Source of the DNA: Iris pallida
Lineage: Eukaryota > Streptophyta > Magnoliopsida > Asparagales > Iridaceae
Direction of reading: 5' to 3'
DNA length: 64,000 nucleotides
NCBI GenBank assembly: GCA_029216955.1
Contig: JANAVB010004046.1
Span: forward strand, 117,501 to 181,500
In this document: piece after piece, positions 34,001 to 46,740 of the stretch
How the letters are laid out: each line of letters begins with the position of its first letter
Numbering within the stretch: the stretch's first letter is position 1
Position numbers and translations under genes: made by a program
Notes under the pieces: model-generated
Told to the model about the DNA's origin: nothing
The model's database searches: none
The model's input: the letters and a program-made list of their open reading frames with translations, nothing else

Positions 34001-34866
34001 GTTTACATATTTTATTGCCTGAAACAACACTCACTCATGAGAGTGTTCGTTATCTGGCACTGGGACCAAAGAAGCAAATAAAGACTTGGCCAGGCTATGT
34101 CGTTAATGGCTTCAGGTTTAAGTCAACTCAGAATGCTATAAATGTCGAATTTATCAATGACGACATCAGTACCAAGGATTCCAGTGTTTGCCTAAGAGGC
34201 ACCATCTATGACGACGAGCCGGACTTTGACTATTATGGAGTGCTTCGAGATATTATAGATTTACAATATACTGGCCCATATGATATGCATCTTGTGATGT
34301 TCAAATGTGAGTGGTTCGATACGACACCAAATATCGGTTGGAGAATCGATAAACAATTTGGATTCGTCGATATAAATCATCGCAGGAGGTATAGAGGGTC
34401 CGATACATTTGCGATAGCAAATCAGGCTGTTCAAGTCTACTATACAAGCTACCTAAGGCGTCGTAGAGATCGATTTGACTGGTGGGCAGTATGCAAGATT
34501 AAATATAGAAATACATTCAACGTTGGAGACCCAGTATACCAAGAGGACCAGATCGAAAAGTTCTAATACTTGGGACAACACTCAGATACAATGGATGTTA
34601 AAGATATTGTTGAGGAAAATAGAAGGGAGGAAGAGATTGATACACAAGACTTAGCTGTCAACCACGGGAGAAAGAGGCGTCTTGTCCCAAATATTGAGGC
34701 AGAAGAAGAAGAAGAAGAAGAAGAAGAAGAAGAAGAAGAAGAAGAAGAATTTGATGGGGATGAGGATACAGATGAAATCGACGATGAAGATAAGGATGAG
34801 GATGAGGATGAGGAGGATGATGATAAAGACGAGGCCGAGGATGAGAACGAAGACGATGATTGTTAG
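31043..34866 (+). pseudogene. TNP2-type CACTA transposase gene, with in-frame stops
   Basis: Encodes the catalytic transposase of CACTA elements. The ATG at 31043 (MDRYFVDRTWMYKRQ) starts the N-terminal transposase-associated domain with a CPCSNCRN zinc-type site near 31192-31215. The TNP2 core follows (YNLPPWMCM at 32153-32179, KQNFQMRASLMWTINAFPVYG at 32320-32382), then a DUF4218-like part. Likely introns: 33361-33445, 33749-33833, and one from about 33931 to about 34037. The acidic C-terminus includes a Glu run from a GAA repeat (about 34699-34749). Breaks: TGA 31862, TAG 31928 and TAA 34564, all inside family-conserved stretches, and an apparent frameshift near 33895. An intron covering the first two stops would delete conserved residues, so true damage is more likely. 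Confidence 0.88.
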
Positions 34867-35069
34867 TCCAATGATTATATAATGTTTTTGAATATGGCTA
34901 ATCAATTAAGTTTAACATAATGACATCACTAATATTCATATAATTACTATCATGTTGCTACTTAAACTTAGCATTGTCCTAAATGTTCTATAAGATATTG
35001 CTATGCTTGTATCATATTGGTTTTGTTTGTCTAACATGTATTTTGTAGACATGCAGTAAGCATGATCAA

Positions 35070-36301
35070 GCTTTGTTAAACCAGGACATATGCAATGGAG
35101 AATTATTGATGGACCAAAGAAGGCGTTATACAAGAAGATTTCTCTGAACTGCCTAACGACCTATCCGGGGCCTCGCATCGGGGGTTCCGCTGCCCGGTCA
35201 GCGGACAGGGGTCGAGGGGGCAGCGCCCCCCGTCAGGGGTTCGGGGGCGAAGCCCCCGAAAGGTATTCAGATTTCCAGATCTGTTTATCTTTGGATGACC
35301 ACCGTCAAATGAAAAAGGCGTCTTCAAGTCTTCTCAAATATTTAAAGAAAGGCGTCATCAAAGGGCTCTTGGTTTTTCTATTTCTTTAATGTATTTTTCA
35401 TATTTATTGAGTCTAAGAATACGATGTAAACTGCATCGTACTGGCAAATAGGCTACCCAAGAAACGTTTTCAAAATACCCTTTCATTTTGAAAACAAGTC
35501 CACTTACAAAAGCCCAAACTACTTCCTAACTGTTTAACTTTTTTAAAAAGCCCAAAACCAATTTGCAAAAACCCTGACAGAACTCCAACAGAACTCGGAC
35601 AGAATTCGGCCAGAGTTCGGCCCGAATTCGGCCAGAGTTCGGCCAGAGTTCGGTTAGTGAACGTTGCTTTTTGAACTTGGTCTCCCTGCAGTTACGGATT
35701 CCACCGAGATTTTTTCATAGAGTTCTGTCCGAATTCTGCCCGAATTCTGTCAGAATTCTGCCTTTGGAAAAACTATAAATAGAGAAGAATTTTGATCATT
35801 TCAACACACTCATTCACTTTCATATCTCTTCTCTATAAGCCTACTACTTCTTTCAATGTATTCTGAGCTATTCATTTTCAAATCCCAAGCCAGTTACAAT
35901 TCCCTAGTCGATTTGCCAGTGCGGTACGGTCTAGAAGTTTCAGAGTGGTTGTAATCAGAGGCTTGATTGAAGTTACACACTTCACAATTGAAGTTGGTCG
36001 AGTACTTCGGATCAAAGCTCGCGTTGTAGAAGTTGCAAGATCTTCGGATGAAAACTTGTGGTAATTTTCCATAGTGGATTCAACTGGAAGCTAGAGTTCT
36101 TCCGACTGGACTAGTCCTCAACAGAGGGAAACCAGTATACATCCTTGTGTTTGCGTTTGCTCTCTACTCTCTACTTTTCATTTACATATCTGTGATATAT
36201 TATCTGTGTTCTTGTTACTAACATTTTTTAATTAGTTAATTTCTGCTGCCTACTCTATTCACCCCCCTCTAGAGTATTGCGCTTTATAACTCGTTCCTAC
36301 A
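35070..36301 (+). mobile_element. Probable solo LTR or LTR-like insertion inside the CACTA element
   Basis: Non-coding sequence between the two CACTA genes. The GC-rich GGGGGCGAAGCCCCCGAAAGG phrase near 35245 and the ending ATTCACCCCCCTCTAG (about 36258-36273) with CCTACA are styles I associate with copia LTRs. It also has a short internal repeat of GAATTCGGCCAGAGTTCGG near 35600-35660 and a TATA-like CTATAAATAG at about 35771. No target duplication was found, so the boundaries are approximate and it could instead be native CACTA sequence. Confidence 0.35.
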
Positions 36302-36567
36302 ATCGGTCCTATAATGATTAGGTTAAATATTGTTGTATATTAAAAACACTTCCAATTACGTGAATTATGTTTGACCTCATAAAAGCAATTACGTGAATTC
36401 ATTTTTTTTTCATTCGATTATTTACTTATTGCAGATGGCACTCCTAGTCTTTTTCGTCGCGGCGGTACTCGTCTCCCTACTGGTGGTATGTATATTTTAG
36501 TTTAGTTTTTTATATCCATTTACACTTTTATATTGTTAATTATGTTTATGTGTTCTTTTTACAGGTC

Positions 36568-38388
36568 ATGATGGCTGGCCGTGGTCGTGGTGGTGGTGGT
36601 GGTGCGGGTCATGGTCATGGTCGTAGTGGTGCTGGTGGTCGTGGTCGCATTCAAAGTTCCCGGGATGTGACCCCATCGAGCGATCCCGACCCGGAGAGTA
36701 CCCCGGGCACAAACGCATCCCGCCCTCGATCGACCACTTCATCGAGGCATGAGTCCGGATCTGCTAGCGGATCCGTTCCGCTATCAAAACCACCAGCAGC
36801 GGATCCACCAGAGGATGCCCCAGTTACTGCACAGTGGGCCCCGGAGTACCCCCATACTCGATTCCATCCGGTTACTGGAGAGTACATACGCGGACCCGCG
36901 GATCCTCCGACGGCACCAGAGAGGCCGAGAGGCGAGTTTCGACGAGTGCTATGGCCCGCGGGGACCTCGTAAGTAAATTTAAGATAATTTATTAAATTTC
37001 TTTCATTTATTCAAGTTAATAATCCAGTCGTTTCTTCTTTGTAGGTTTTTTCCGTTTAATGTTGGCAGGGCTCTTGGAGAAATTATCAGGGCTAACTTCT
37101 ACGGTCCCTACCTCAACTTTTCGTCGGTGCCCCCAAACGTGCAGTATGTGTGGCTCGACGAATTGAGGGTATATATCTATATCTTCTGGTTAATTATTAG
37201 TTACTCTTTAATCAACCATTTTTTAAATTACCTGATAATTGATTTTTTGTGTTAGACAACGTACTGGTGGCCCCCCCATCGCGAGGAGGGGATCCGCAGG
37301 ACCTACAGAAGCGCTGCCTCGAAGAAGATACGGGATATGATTCATGACCTAAAAATGGGGCATACGAGGCCGAATTGGATCCGACAGTAGTATTATGAGG
37401 ACCTCTTAGGTATGATGGATACCCCTGCGTACAAGGAGAAATCGGAGAAGGCGAAGGTGAACCGACAGGCCACGGGCCTTCATACGGGGGGATCAAGGTC
37501 CCACGCAGCGACACTTACAGATCTGGTGAGCAATCGTAAATTTATTTCACTATCGAATTAGGTATTATCAATTAAAGGAGTTAATTAGTTTCTACGAAAA
37601 TTTTGTATGCAGGCCCAACGGGCGGTGAAGGAGGGAAGGGCGCCAGAATCGGTCACCATACACGACGTGTTCCAGCATACGCACAAAAGACGGAAGGACG
37701 GGAGCTTCGTCGATGAGAGGGGCAAGGAGACTGATGTAAGTACTTATGTTTATGAGATTAACGTTAGAATTAAAAGTATTCGGACTATAACTTAGGTAAA
37801 CTTACGATTCACACTTAACTTAGTGAAACATAGGATTTAGATTACAACTTAGGTAAATCTTATAATATAAACACATTCATTTGATAGGCTGCGTATCGTG
37901 AGGCCCTTAGTCGGGCTCAGTTAACTGACACTGAGGATGTCGGTGAAACGATACCCTTCCGGACGCCCTCTTCTTTGGCCGCTCGGAACGACTTGTTCGT
38001 AGATACCGTCGGCGGCTTTAAGAAAGGGTTCCTGTACGGAGTCGGCTCCCTAGGGCCGTTGCACATGGCGACGCATAGATTTCTACCGACACCGCCTCCT
38101 CCCGTGGCCCCGACAGACGATGATGTTAGGTCGCAGCTTGCGCAGCTGCACGAGGCGGTGTCGTCCTTGCGGGAGCAATTTGCCACGTACTTTCCGCCTC
38201 CGTCTGCTGCTGCCGGTCCGTCTGCTGCTGCCGGTACGTCTGCTGATGGTGTTCGTTCGTCTTCTTCTTGTCCGTCGACTGCAGGTGTCGGTCCATCTTC
38301 TGTGGGTCATCTTTTTTTCAACCCTGATGCCCCTGTGGTACCGCCTACGACTGTGACGTCACTCCTGGATCTCATGTCCGCAGAGTAG
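36568..38388 (+). pseudogene. Second CACTA gene, Ptta/En/Spm transposase family, five exons
   Basis: Exons inferred by GT-AG sites and frame: 36568-36968, 37045-37168, 37256-37525, 37613-37735 and 37888-38388. All junctions keep phase and conserved residues. The N-terminus is Gly/Arg-rich (MMAGRGRG) then Ser/Pro-rich. The middle resembles the Ptta/En/Spm transposase domain (VWLDELR, THKRRKDGSFVDERGKETD). The C-terminal part has a helix-like region (LAQLHEAVSSLREQF) and Ala/Ser-rich repeats. An in-frame TAG at 37388-37390 sits in the conserved core. The last TAG (38386-38388) is followed in frame by a further 39 codons to a TAA at 38506-38508, so it too may be a mutation. A short upstream exon at about 36435-36486 is possible. 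Such proteins bind subterminal repeats in related elements; this role is inferred. Confidence 0.75.
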
Positions 38389-38639
38389 CTACGCCGACTT
38401 CCGAGCAGTGTCTACGACGACTTGCCTTCGTACCTTGTGGAGGAGTATATTCGTCGGTCGCATATGGGATTACCACCATCGGACAATCGACCTCCTCCTT
38501 CTTCTTAAAATATTGTATTAAGAAAATTTAGATTATTTGTGAGAGCTTTGGATTAATTGTGCTATAATCGGATTATAGCACCGAATATTATGTTACACTT
38601 CAGGATAATTGATGTTTACTTTCTATTAATTTGGTTTGG

Positions 38640-38790
38640 TCTGTGATTCTTGGATAATTGGTGTACATCAAATTCATATGTGCATATTCGGTCTATGTGA
38701 TTCTTGGATAATTGGTGTACATTGTATATTTGGTCTGTGTGATTGTTGGATAATTGGTGTGCATTATATATTGGTTTGGTTTATGCATAT
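38640..38790. repeat. Three imperfect tandem copies of a short unit 3' of the second CACTA gene
   Basis: The phrase GATT.TTGGATAATTGGTGTACAT recurs near 38645, 38700 and 38742. Non-coding, probably 3' untranslated or intergenic CACTA sequence. Confidence 0.7.
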
Positions 38791-38837
38791 ATTTGTGAAC
38801 AGGGAAAGTGCTGCAATTTTTTCCCAAAAAACTCAGT

Positions 38838-39625
38838 TAGCAACGGACTAGTGACCGTTTAGCGACGGATATTCCCAGTTGCCGACGGTTTTTCGACGGA
38901 AATGCCGTCGCTATCTGGAGATTTTAAACTGTTTTCAGGTAGCGACGGATGATCGATGGAATATTCGTCGGTAAGGTTCTGGTGGTATATACTTCGACGG
39001 AATAGCGACGGCCTATTCGTCGCCACGGCGACTGATAATCAGCCACTACTCAGTCGCTCGATCTAGCGACTGCTTAGCGACGGACAATCCGTCGACAAGG
39101 TTCTGGAAATGCTTGACATTTCTAGAATCATGGTGATGGATAATCAGACACTAATCAGTCGCTGTGTCGACGGTGTAGCGACGGATTAGTGACTACTCTT
39201 CCGTCGCCATGGAGCTGGAAATACCAAGCATTTCCAGAACCTGATCGACGGATATTCCGTCAGCATACCGTCGCTCATCCGTCGTCTGTTACCGACGACT
39301 ACCGACGGATTAGCGACGGAAGGATACGCTCTGATACGCTATTACGACGGGTTACCGACGACATTTTACGTCGCTAATGTCTGTGCAGTTCAATACTTAA
39401 TACTTGAAATGGACGACAGTCCGTCGAAAATGCGTCGCTAATGCTTCGTATTGTGACGTCGAATAGTCGTCGCTATTCTATCGACTAACGACTACATAGC
39501 GACGGACCCTTATTAGCGACGAGCTGATTGCCGACGGATTATTTTGGCCAAAATTCGTCAGTTATCGGTCGCTAATAGGAATTCCCGTCGGACTGGCGAC
39601 GGATCCGGCCGTCGCTAAATCGATA
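38838..39625. repeat. Right subterminal repeats of the CACTA element
   Basis: More than twenty AGCGACGGA, TCCGTCGCT and related ACGACGG cores in both orientations over about 790 bp, more extended than on the left side. The asymmetry between the two ends is typical of CACTA elements. Confidence 0.88.
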
Positions 39626-39641
39626 GATTTTGGTAGTGATA

Positions 39642-39981
39642 AGTCTTGTTTGGTTTTGGACCGAAACCCAAAATCGAAACCTATGTATTTTCAAAACCGA
39701 AATTGAATAAGTAATTTTAGTATTTTCAAAATCGAATCGTATTCTTTTCAAATATGTTACGCCCAGAACCAAAATACTCGCAAGTAGGGATGGACATGTC
39801 CAGCTATGTAACTCCAAAGTACTCTATTACTCCGAAATAGCATATAAGCTATAAGATGGGGGTTACTACTACAATCAAACAGGCAATCCTAGGCCATGAG
39901 TCCCCGATATCTCAATTACAGACAGTAATCAAAGTACAAGAAGTATGATCATCATGAGTATAAAATAGTAAAGTATCCCAA
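39642..39981 (-). repeat. Left flank of Element II: remnant resembling an LTR end on the minus strand
   Basis: On the minus strand the sequence from about 39760 reads GAGTATTTTGGTTCTGGGCG then TAACAT, similar to the 3' end of the Element I LTR (GTATTCTGGTTCTGGG then CGTGACA). The preceding minus-strand text also looks LTR-like. The sequence after 63793 may be its continuation, which would make an older minus-strand LTR the landing site of Element II. Identification rests on eye comparison only. Confidence 0.45.
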
Positions 39982-40385
39982 TGTCACTACCACAATTCTA
40001 GTTTGAGGGTAAATTTATCATTTTTGGGGTAATTTAAAATTATTAGTATTAATTAGAATTTATGGGAATTTTTAGGAATTATTTGAGATTGTTTGAACTA
40101 GGTTGACTTTTGACTAGTGTTGACTTTGTAGACCAACCTAGAAGCTAACCCTAGTTAGTGGGTCATGGTTAGGTCAAGTGACTCTAGTCTAACCTAGCCT
40201 AGGACTTGGTTTAGTCGTTTTAGCAAAAGGATTAGGAAGTCATAAGTCATGGCTTATGGTTTTAGAACTTTAATTAATTTAATCCATCTTAGCCTTGTAA
40301 CTTGGCCCAAGGCCCAATGATTTGGCAAAGCCCTAACCCTAAGAGTGTATGGTCGGCCACCCCTATAGCCTAGGGATTCCTACCA

Positions 40386-40392
40386 TATAAAA
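40386..40392 (+). promoter_or_regulatory. TATA box, Element II LTR 1
   Basis: TATAAAA in the context CCATATAAAACCCCTCCC, about 400 bp into the LTR, conserved at 49985-49991 and 59788-59794 in the other LTRs. Transcription would start about 30 bp later, just upstream of the conserved splice-donor-like AAGGAGGTGAGT. Confidence 0.6.
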
Positions 40393-42744
40393 CCCCTCCC
40401 AAATCTAGGGTTGCCTCTTTCTTAGGAAGAGCCCTAATTTCAAGGAGGTGAGTTCTATTGTCATTTAATTTCTAGAACTCCTTTCCTATTCCTTTTTCTT
40501 TCTAAATTGTTCCAATAGGTTCTAATAGGACTGTTATTGCTGTTGTTGAGCTCTCTTTTCAGTGTGAAGTTGTTTTGGATTGATTGGGTCTTCAAGTGGA
40601 GAGCATTGAATAGGGGGTTTCTATTGAAAGTTCAACAAGAGGTAACTTCTTCAAATCTCTATGAAATTTCAATTAGTTTTCATGAATAGGAAGCCCTAAG
40701 GGTCCCCCTAGGGTCTGGATAGGATTCGTGCTTGGTGTCGGGGGTTTCGTGTCCGTTCTGGAAACGTATCAGTAGTTAGGACTAGGTGTTCGACGAAATG
40801 CCTCAAAGGGCATTTGATCGTATTTATTCAATATTTTTGAATAGGAATGTTAGTTTAGATCTTGTCTATGGATTTCTGTTCTTGTATAGTTAGTGTCGTG
40901 TCGTTTGTGTCGGATTCGGTGTGGTGGACACGCGCTGCACACGACCGCGCGTACCGCTACAGTGCTCCCCTGCCTATCGGGGTCTGTAGCGGACACGACA
41001 TGCATTGTTTGGACACGAGACTTGACACGTGGCATGGGGCCATGACTGACACCCCGTGTGTCAAGCCCCATGTGTCCCCGTGTCGTGTCTAGGTAGGAAT
41101 CGTGTGTGCACAGGGACACACTGAGTAGTCGAGTGTTCTGGAGTTGTATTCTGATATTTAATCATTTTTTAAATGTTCTTAAATTATGTTTTAATGATGG
41201 TTTGGATCCTAAATATCATGTTTAATCCCTGTTATTATAGGGTTACATATTTGTTTGGGTTAAGGTGGTATTTTGGCTCGAAAATAGGTTCAAATGACTG
41301 TTCACTGATACATGGCTCTGATACTGCATTCCAGTTAATTTCCAACCTATTTAATCCACTGTTCTGCTATGTTTTTTCAACTAAATTTGATCCCCACATG
41401 TTACCTATCATGTTAGCTAAGTATGTTCATTCGAGATTTGAAATGGTATGGTGTGTTATGAGAATTGGCATGTGGGTTGGTTGACTTCAATAACTGATAC
41501 ATATGTTCTATGCATTGACTGAACTTGAGTTTAGTTCCTGTTTAGATTTTAAATAAAGGTTGGTTTGAATGTTAAATATGTTGGACTGAATGTGTTCTTA
41601 ACTGTGTTACTTTCCAGTTTTTCCTTTTCCTGAGAATTGATGGACTGTTTGGGTTTCCATGTTGAACCTGAGATTTAAGTTGGTTTAACCCAGTTATGTA
41701 CTGTTTTGGGGTTCAATAGAAACCTATGAGTTTGGTTTTGATATGTTGAAACACTGTTTCATTGTAAAACTGAGTTCTGGTTTTAGTTTTGGGTTAAATT
41801 TGCAAAACCTGAGATTAGGATTTTATGTTCAATTTGTGTGAACCTGACAATACATGAGGGTGTGAAAAACTGAGATTTAAGTTCCAGTTTATAAAAACCT
41901 GAGTTTAAGTGTGTGCAATTCCAGTTTTGATTGGATGTTGAATTGCCCTTTATCCTTCTATTTCATTCACTGTTTTCTTTCATTGATATGTATACACTGT
42001 TGAACTGTTTGAGTTCAAATCTGAAACCTGAAGATTAGGAGGGGGGGCAATGAATTGACTTCCTTTCCCTTTTCTAATTAATCTGGGAATAGGCCATGTC
42101 TTCCTGACTTCATGATACTTTGACTGTTTTTAAAAAATATTTTACTGATTTCCTTTTTCTCTTCACTGTTCTGTGCTCTTCCCTTGCTATGCACTGGTTT
42201 TAATTCCTGCACACACAAGTATACACACACACACTATTTTTTGTTCTTCTTCACTGTTTGGGTATTTCCTGCACATTAGTTACCTGTACATGTTGAATGT
42301 TGCACTGTTTTATGTGCCATACACACACACACCCACAGCAGTTGCACACTGTCACTTCACTGTTTTTCTTCCCTGCATATATGGTAAATCCTTGCATTGT
42401 ATACACACACACCACATCACCCTGTACACACACTGCTCTCCTCATTCACTGTCATTTCCTGTACACTGTTTACATAACACACACACATGATATATATTAC
42501 CTTCCTATACACCCACACATTCACTTAACACATATCCTATTACACTACCCTACTTTCCTGTCACTTTGACACACCACATCATATAGCACACACACACAGC
42601 TGCACATACACACATTTACTCATGTCCCTATATGCCAACCTTATGCACAGCCCCTATATGTGACTATATGCATATGTAAATCAATGTATTATATATATGT
42701 AAGCTAATATATGCTTTGAGACATATGTGTTCCTATATGTATGA

Positions 42745-43056
<312 letters not shown>

Positions 43057-44743
43057 TGATAGGTTTAAATACAGGAATTTACTTGTTTAGACTAATATAG
43101 ACTAGTGTAGTCTAGGGTAGACTAGTTTAGACTTAATTAGACTTGGTTGACCTAGTTTGACTTCTAGGGTTGACCAGAGTTGAACAAGAGTTGACTTTGG
43201 TCTAGATTGACCTAGAATCATGTAGAATGCATAGTAGGACTCCATTTTACTATTCTGGACTTGTTGTGACTTGTGCTGTTCTGATTAGGAGCTAGACACC
43301 ACTCCTTGGACAGTACGTTTCATTTGGGACACTCAGATACAGACGAGTACATGCTCTGATCATTTCATATCTTGCTTAGAATTATTTCCTGCAGTAGACT
43401 ACTTTACTTGTACTGTCACGACGGTCACACGGATTGGTACTATATGGATCCTTTCTTGAGATGTTATCCTTAGGGAGCATCGGGTACTACGTGTTCTGTG
43501 CGTTTCACTTACATGGTGTATCACTATGCTTCTTGGTTCACTTGATTACTTGTGACATGTACCCTCATGATCACAGAGTCTCTTGAATCTTACACAGTTG
43601 GGTAACCCCCAGACTCCCCATTTATGGGACATTCATTTATCACCTTTCGGGGGCCGTGCATGGAATCATATAACATAACCTGGCTGGATCCTTGTGTATT
43701 GATTGGGGGTACGGGGGAGTAGAAGTGGACATGTGAATAATACACCAGTAGTATCTTTATTGAATCATTCCGTAGTGTCTTCATTGAAACATCCTAGGCC
43801 ATTTACATGTTTATATTGTACTCTGACTCACTAGTCACTGCTAGTTCCCTATGTATAGTAGATATTTCTATTACAGTTCTCTCTCTGTTTTTATACTGCA
43901 CTTCTTTCAGTACTTGTATCTTACTTTACTGCATGTTTATATTTTCTAACCTGCTATGATCTGTTGAGATGTACTGTACTCGCTCCTGTCCTGACTGGAC
44001 CTGTTGAAAATATTACAGAGGACGAGGAGGAGGCCTGCCTGGATACCTACTACGGGGCAGCCTTAGATGACACCTTTGAGCTGGACTCCCAGGAGGACCC
44101 AGCTGTAGCTGAGGATATTCCCCCGACTACCTAGTCTAGACTAGTTAGGCTTATCTTACTTTTGCAGTCTTGAGACATGTCTTAGTTAGACTTTATTTGG
44201 AGTTGTGAGTTGTATATATTCCTTCATCTGAGACCTTGTACTGTTGGATATTGTTGGGATTATCTTAGACTGCTATTTTATCTATTTTATTCCTTGAGTT
44301 CTATTTCACGTCGTGCCATCTCTTCCTTAGTTGTGATTTGGTTTACTATTGCTATGTCACCCCCATTCGGGGAGTATAAACTGTTTACAGATATATTGTT
44401 AGATGTTGTGACCTAGGACAGCGTTCTACCGCCGACACTGCAGCATAGGCTGGACGTACCCATATCTCGTGCCCTTACTCTAGGGTGCGGGTCGTGACAC
44501 ATTTTTAGTGGTGGCCCATACAGGTCTAGACTAGAAGTGTGGTGATACTCGAACTAGAGTATCACTACAGCCTGCTATAGGATATAGGATATAAATTTTT
44601 TTAAGGTACTCAATCACATTAGGAAAATTTCTTTATTGCCATCTAAATTCTTATTGTCAGCTGATCCTTTGAATTATAATTGTCCGCCTTTGTTATATCG
44701 CTTCTTTCTCAGAAATTGATACTCTTGTTTGTCTATCTTCAGG

Positions 44744-46732
44744 ATGGTAGAGACTAGATCGCAGCGTACCATCCATGGGGATGCTATGGAGGGGACTGCT
44801 ACCTCCCAGCCAGCACGGCGAGGCCAGGGGACTGCAGCTCCTGCCACCTCAGCTCGTGTTGAGACCTCGGCAGTCGCAGCAGGGGACATGCATCCACCGG
44901 CTCGGAGGCAGGACCCGGTTTTCCCAGAGGATTCTTACCAACAGCCACCTGCAGGGACAGTTGACGCCGTTCAGCTGTTGGCCTTCTTCAGGCAGTACAT
45001 TGAGGGTCAGCAGACTCAGCAGTAGAGGCAGACGACAGAGCTCACTCGAGACATTGAGCTGGCAGTGACAGCAGTGGAGAGAGTCGTGGCTCAGCCAGCA
45101 GTAGTCCAGCAGCCGTACCAGCCACGGGAGAAAGGCATCCAGGACTTCCAGAAGATGCACCCGAGAGACTTCCGAGGGACAGAGGGGATCCTGTATGCCG
45201 ATGAGTGGATCGAGCATATGGAGGAGATCTTCAGGCTGGCGGAGATTCCGACGAGGCTCCAGATAGAGGCAGCGGACAGTATGATACAGGATCTGGCCCG
45301 TACATGGTACCAGACCGACCCGAGGGTCGGCACAGCAGGACAGACTTGGGCAGCATTCAAAAAGCTGTTCAAGGAGAAGTTTTTCTCGGAAGCAGCGCTG
45401 GGAGCCCTCGAGACTCAGTTCGAGGCCCTAGTCCAGGGGAGTCAGTCTGTGGAGGAGTATGCAGGAGAGTTCTGCCGCCTGGGCAGATTTGTAGAGGACT
45501 TGTCAGAGACGACGAAGGCCCGGAGGTTCCGGAAGGGCTTGGTAAAGGAGGTCAAGTCCCACACCAAGAACGCCCGCAGTACTACATTTGAGGAGATACT
45601 GGTGGACGCACTAGCTGCAGAGGATGATCTTGAGCTTAGGCTCAAGAGGGGGCGAGACTTCCAGGAAGGCAGCAGCAGCGGAGGACCGGCCAAGATGCCG
45701 CACTTTCAGCATCAGCAGCTGAGGCAGTTTCAGCCGCATCCGATTCAGTAGAGGCCAGCCCTTCAGCAGCAGCAGCCGAGTCAGCACCAGCAGGGACAGA
45801 GGCAGAGTGTTACTTGTGCCTATTGCAAGAAGCCCGGGCATGTCGCCAATGAGTGTCGGAGGAGGCTGGGCCAGTGCCTGAAGTATGGTTTAGTAGACTA
45901 CCAGATGAGGGAGTGCCGCGTAGTACGAGCAGGCCCGAGAGGAGGAGCCAGGGCTCCAGCAGGTCAGCAGCGGGGACCAGCCCTGCCGACGCAGCAGTAG
46001 AGATTTGTTCAGCACCAGCAGCAGGCCAGGGGAGGCCAATAGGGGCGAGGATTTGCCATGGCAGCAGAGGATGCAGAGGTCATCGGGGAGCTGATTGCAG
46101 GTTCGATTCTTCTTGACTCCAGTCCAGCATTTGTCTTATTCGATTCCGGTGCTTCGTATAGCTTCATATCAGTATCTTTTGCGAGTAGACACGGTATCGT
46201 AGCTGAATCATTGTCTAGGACTTACAAGATCACGACCGGGGGTGGTATTATCCTCGTGAGTGATATTTGTATGGGTCGGAGAGTAGTTTTGGGAGGCCGT
46301 GAGTTGGAGGTGAGCCTGCTCGTAATGCCATTGTCGAACTACGATATAGTACTAGGCATAGATTGGTTGAGCAGACACCATGCCAGCATTGATTATAGAG
46401 GGGGTAGAGTTCTCTTCAGAGCGCCAGGGGAGCCAGAGTTCGAGTACTCCTGACGTCAGGCAGAGCAGAGCAGCGGAGTCTTCTGTGGAGTCTCGGTAGA
46501 GGAGCAGACGATTCCACACCCCTTGATAGCAGATTTTATGGATGTTTTTCCAGAGGAGTTGCCGTGACTGCCACCAGACAGAGACATAGAGTTCTCGATA
46601 GACTTAGTTCCAGAAGCGGAGCCCATCTCTCAGCATGTCTATCGGGTGAACAACAGCGAGCTGGTGGAGTTGAAGAAGCAGGTGGATGAGCTACAGGACA
46701 AGGGCTTCATCAGCTCGAGTTCGTCGCCATAG
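44744..46732 (+). pseudogene. Body A gag-protease, multiple nonsense codons
   Basis: The ATG at 44744 follows TATCTTCAG|G, a good splice acceptor, one base upstream. The gag core (about 45130-45600) is a typical gypsy Gag. The first zinc knuckle CAYCKKPGHVANEC is intact (about 45823-45864); the second is damaged, with Tyr replacing both a Cys and the His. Protease active site DSGAS is intact near 46142-46156. In the single frame there are TAG at 45023, 45749, 45998 and 46040, TGA at 46451 and 46565, and TAG at 46730. At the first four, body B has CAG, so these look like C-to-T changes. No product longer than about 240 residues is possible without readthrough. Confidence 0.9.
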
Positions 46733-46740
46733 GTGCACCA

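Larger units (their letters stand above)
29448..39638 (+). mobile_element. CACTA (En/Spm) DNA transposon, about 10.2 kb, both genes damaged
   Basis: Terminal inverted repeats start CACTACCAAAAT at the left and end ATTTTGGTAGTG at the right. A 3 bp target duplication, ATA, is present at 29445-29447 and 39639-39641, as expected for CACTA elements. Both ends carry dense subterminal copies of AGCGACGGA and its inverse. Inside, on the plus strand, are a TNP2-type transposase gene (31043-34866) and a second multi-exon gene of the Ptta/En/Spm transposase family (36568-38388). An LTR-like segment of about 1.2 kb lies between them. In-frame stops in both genes suggest it is no longer autonomous, although its ends look intact and could be mobilised in trans. 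Confidence 0.93.

Noticed and set aside
40850..41119. Overlapping 76- to 89-codon ORFs on both strands of each LTR (also near 50450 and 60265)
   Set aside because: Conserved because the LTRs are duplicates; the two strands overlap fully, the frame differs in length between copies (shortened at 60304), and no family is recognised.
42173..42569. His/Thr-rich ORFs in the CA-rich part of the LTRs (also near 51865 and 61573)
   Set aside because: They come from repeated ACACAC sequence, are not consistently conserved in length among the LTRs, and have no recognisable domain.
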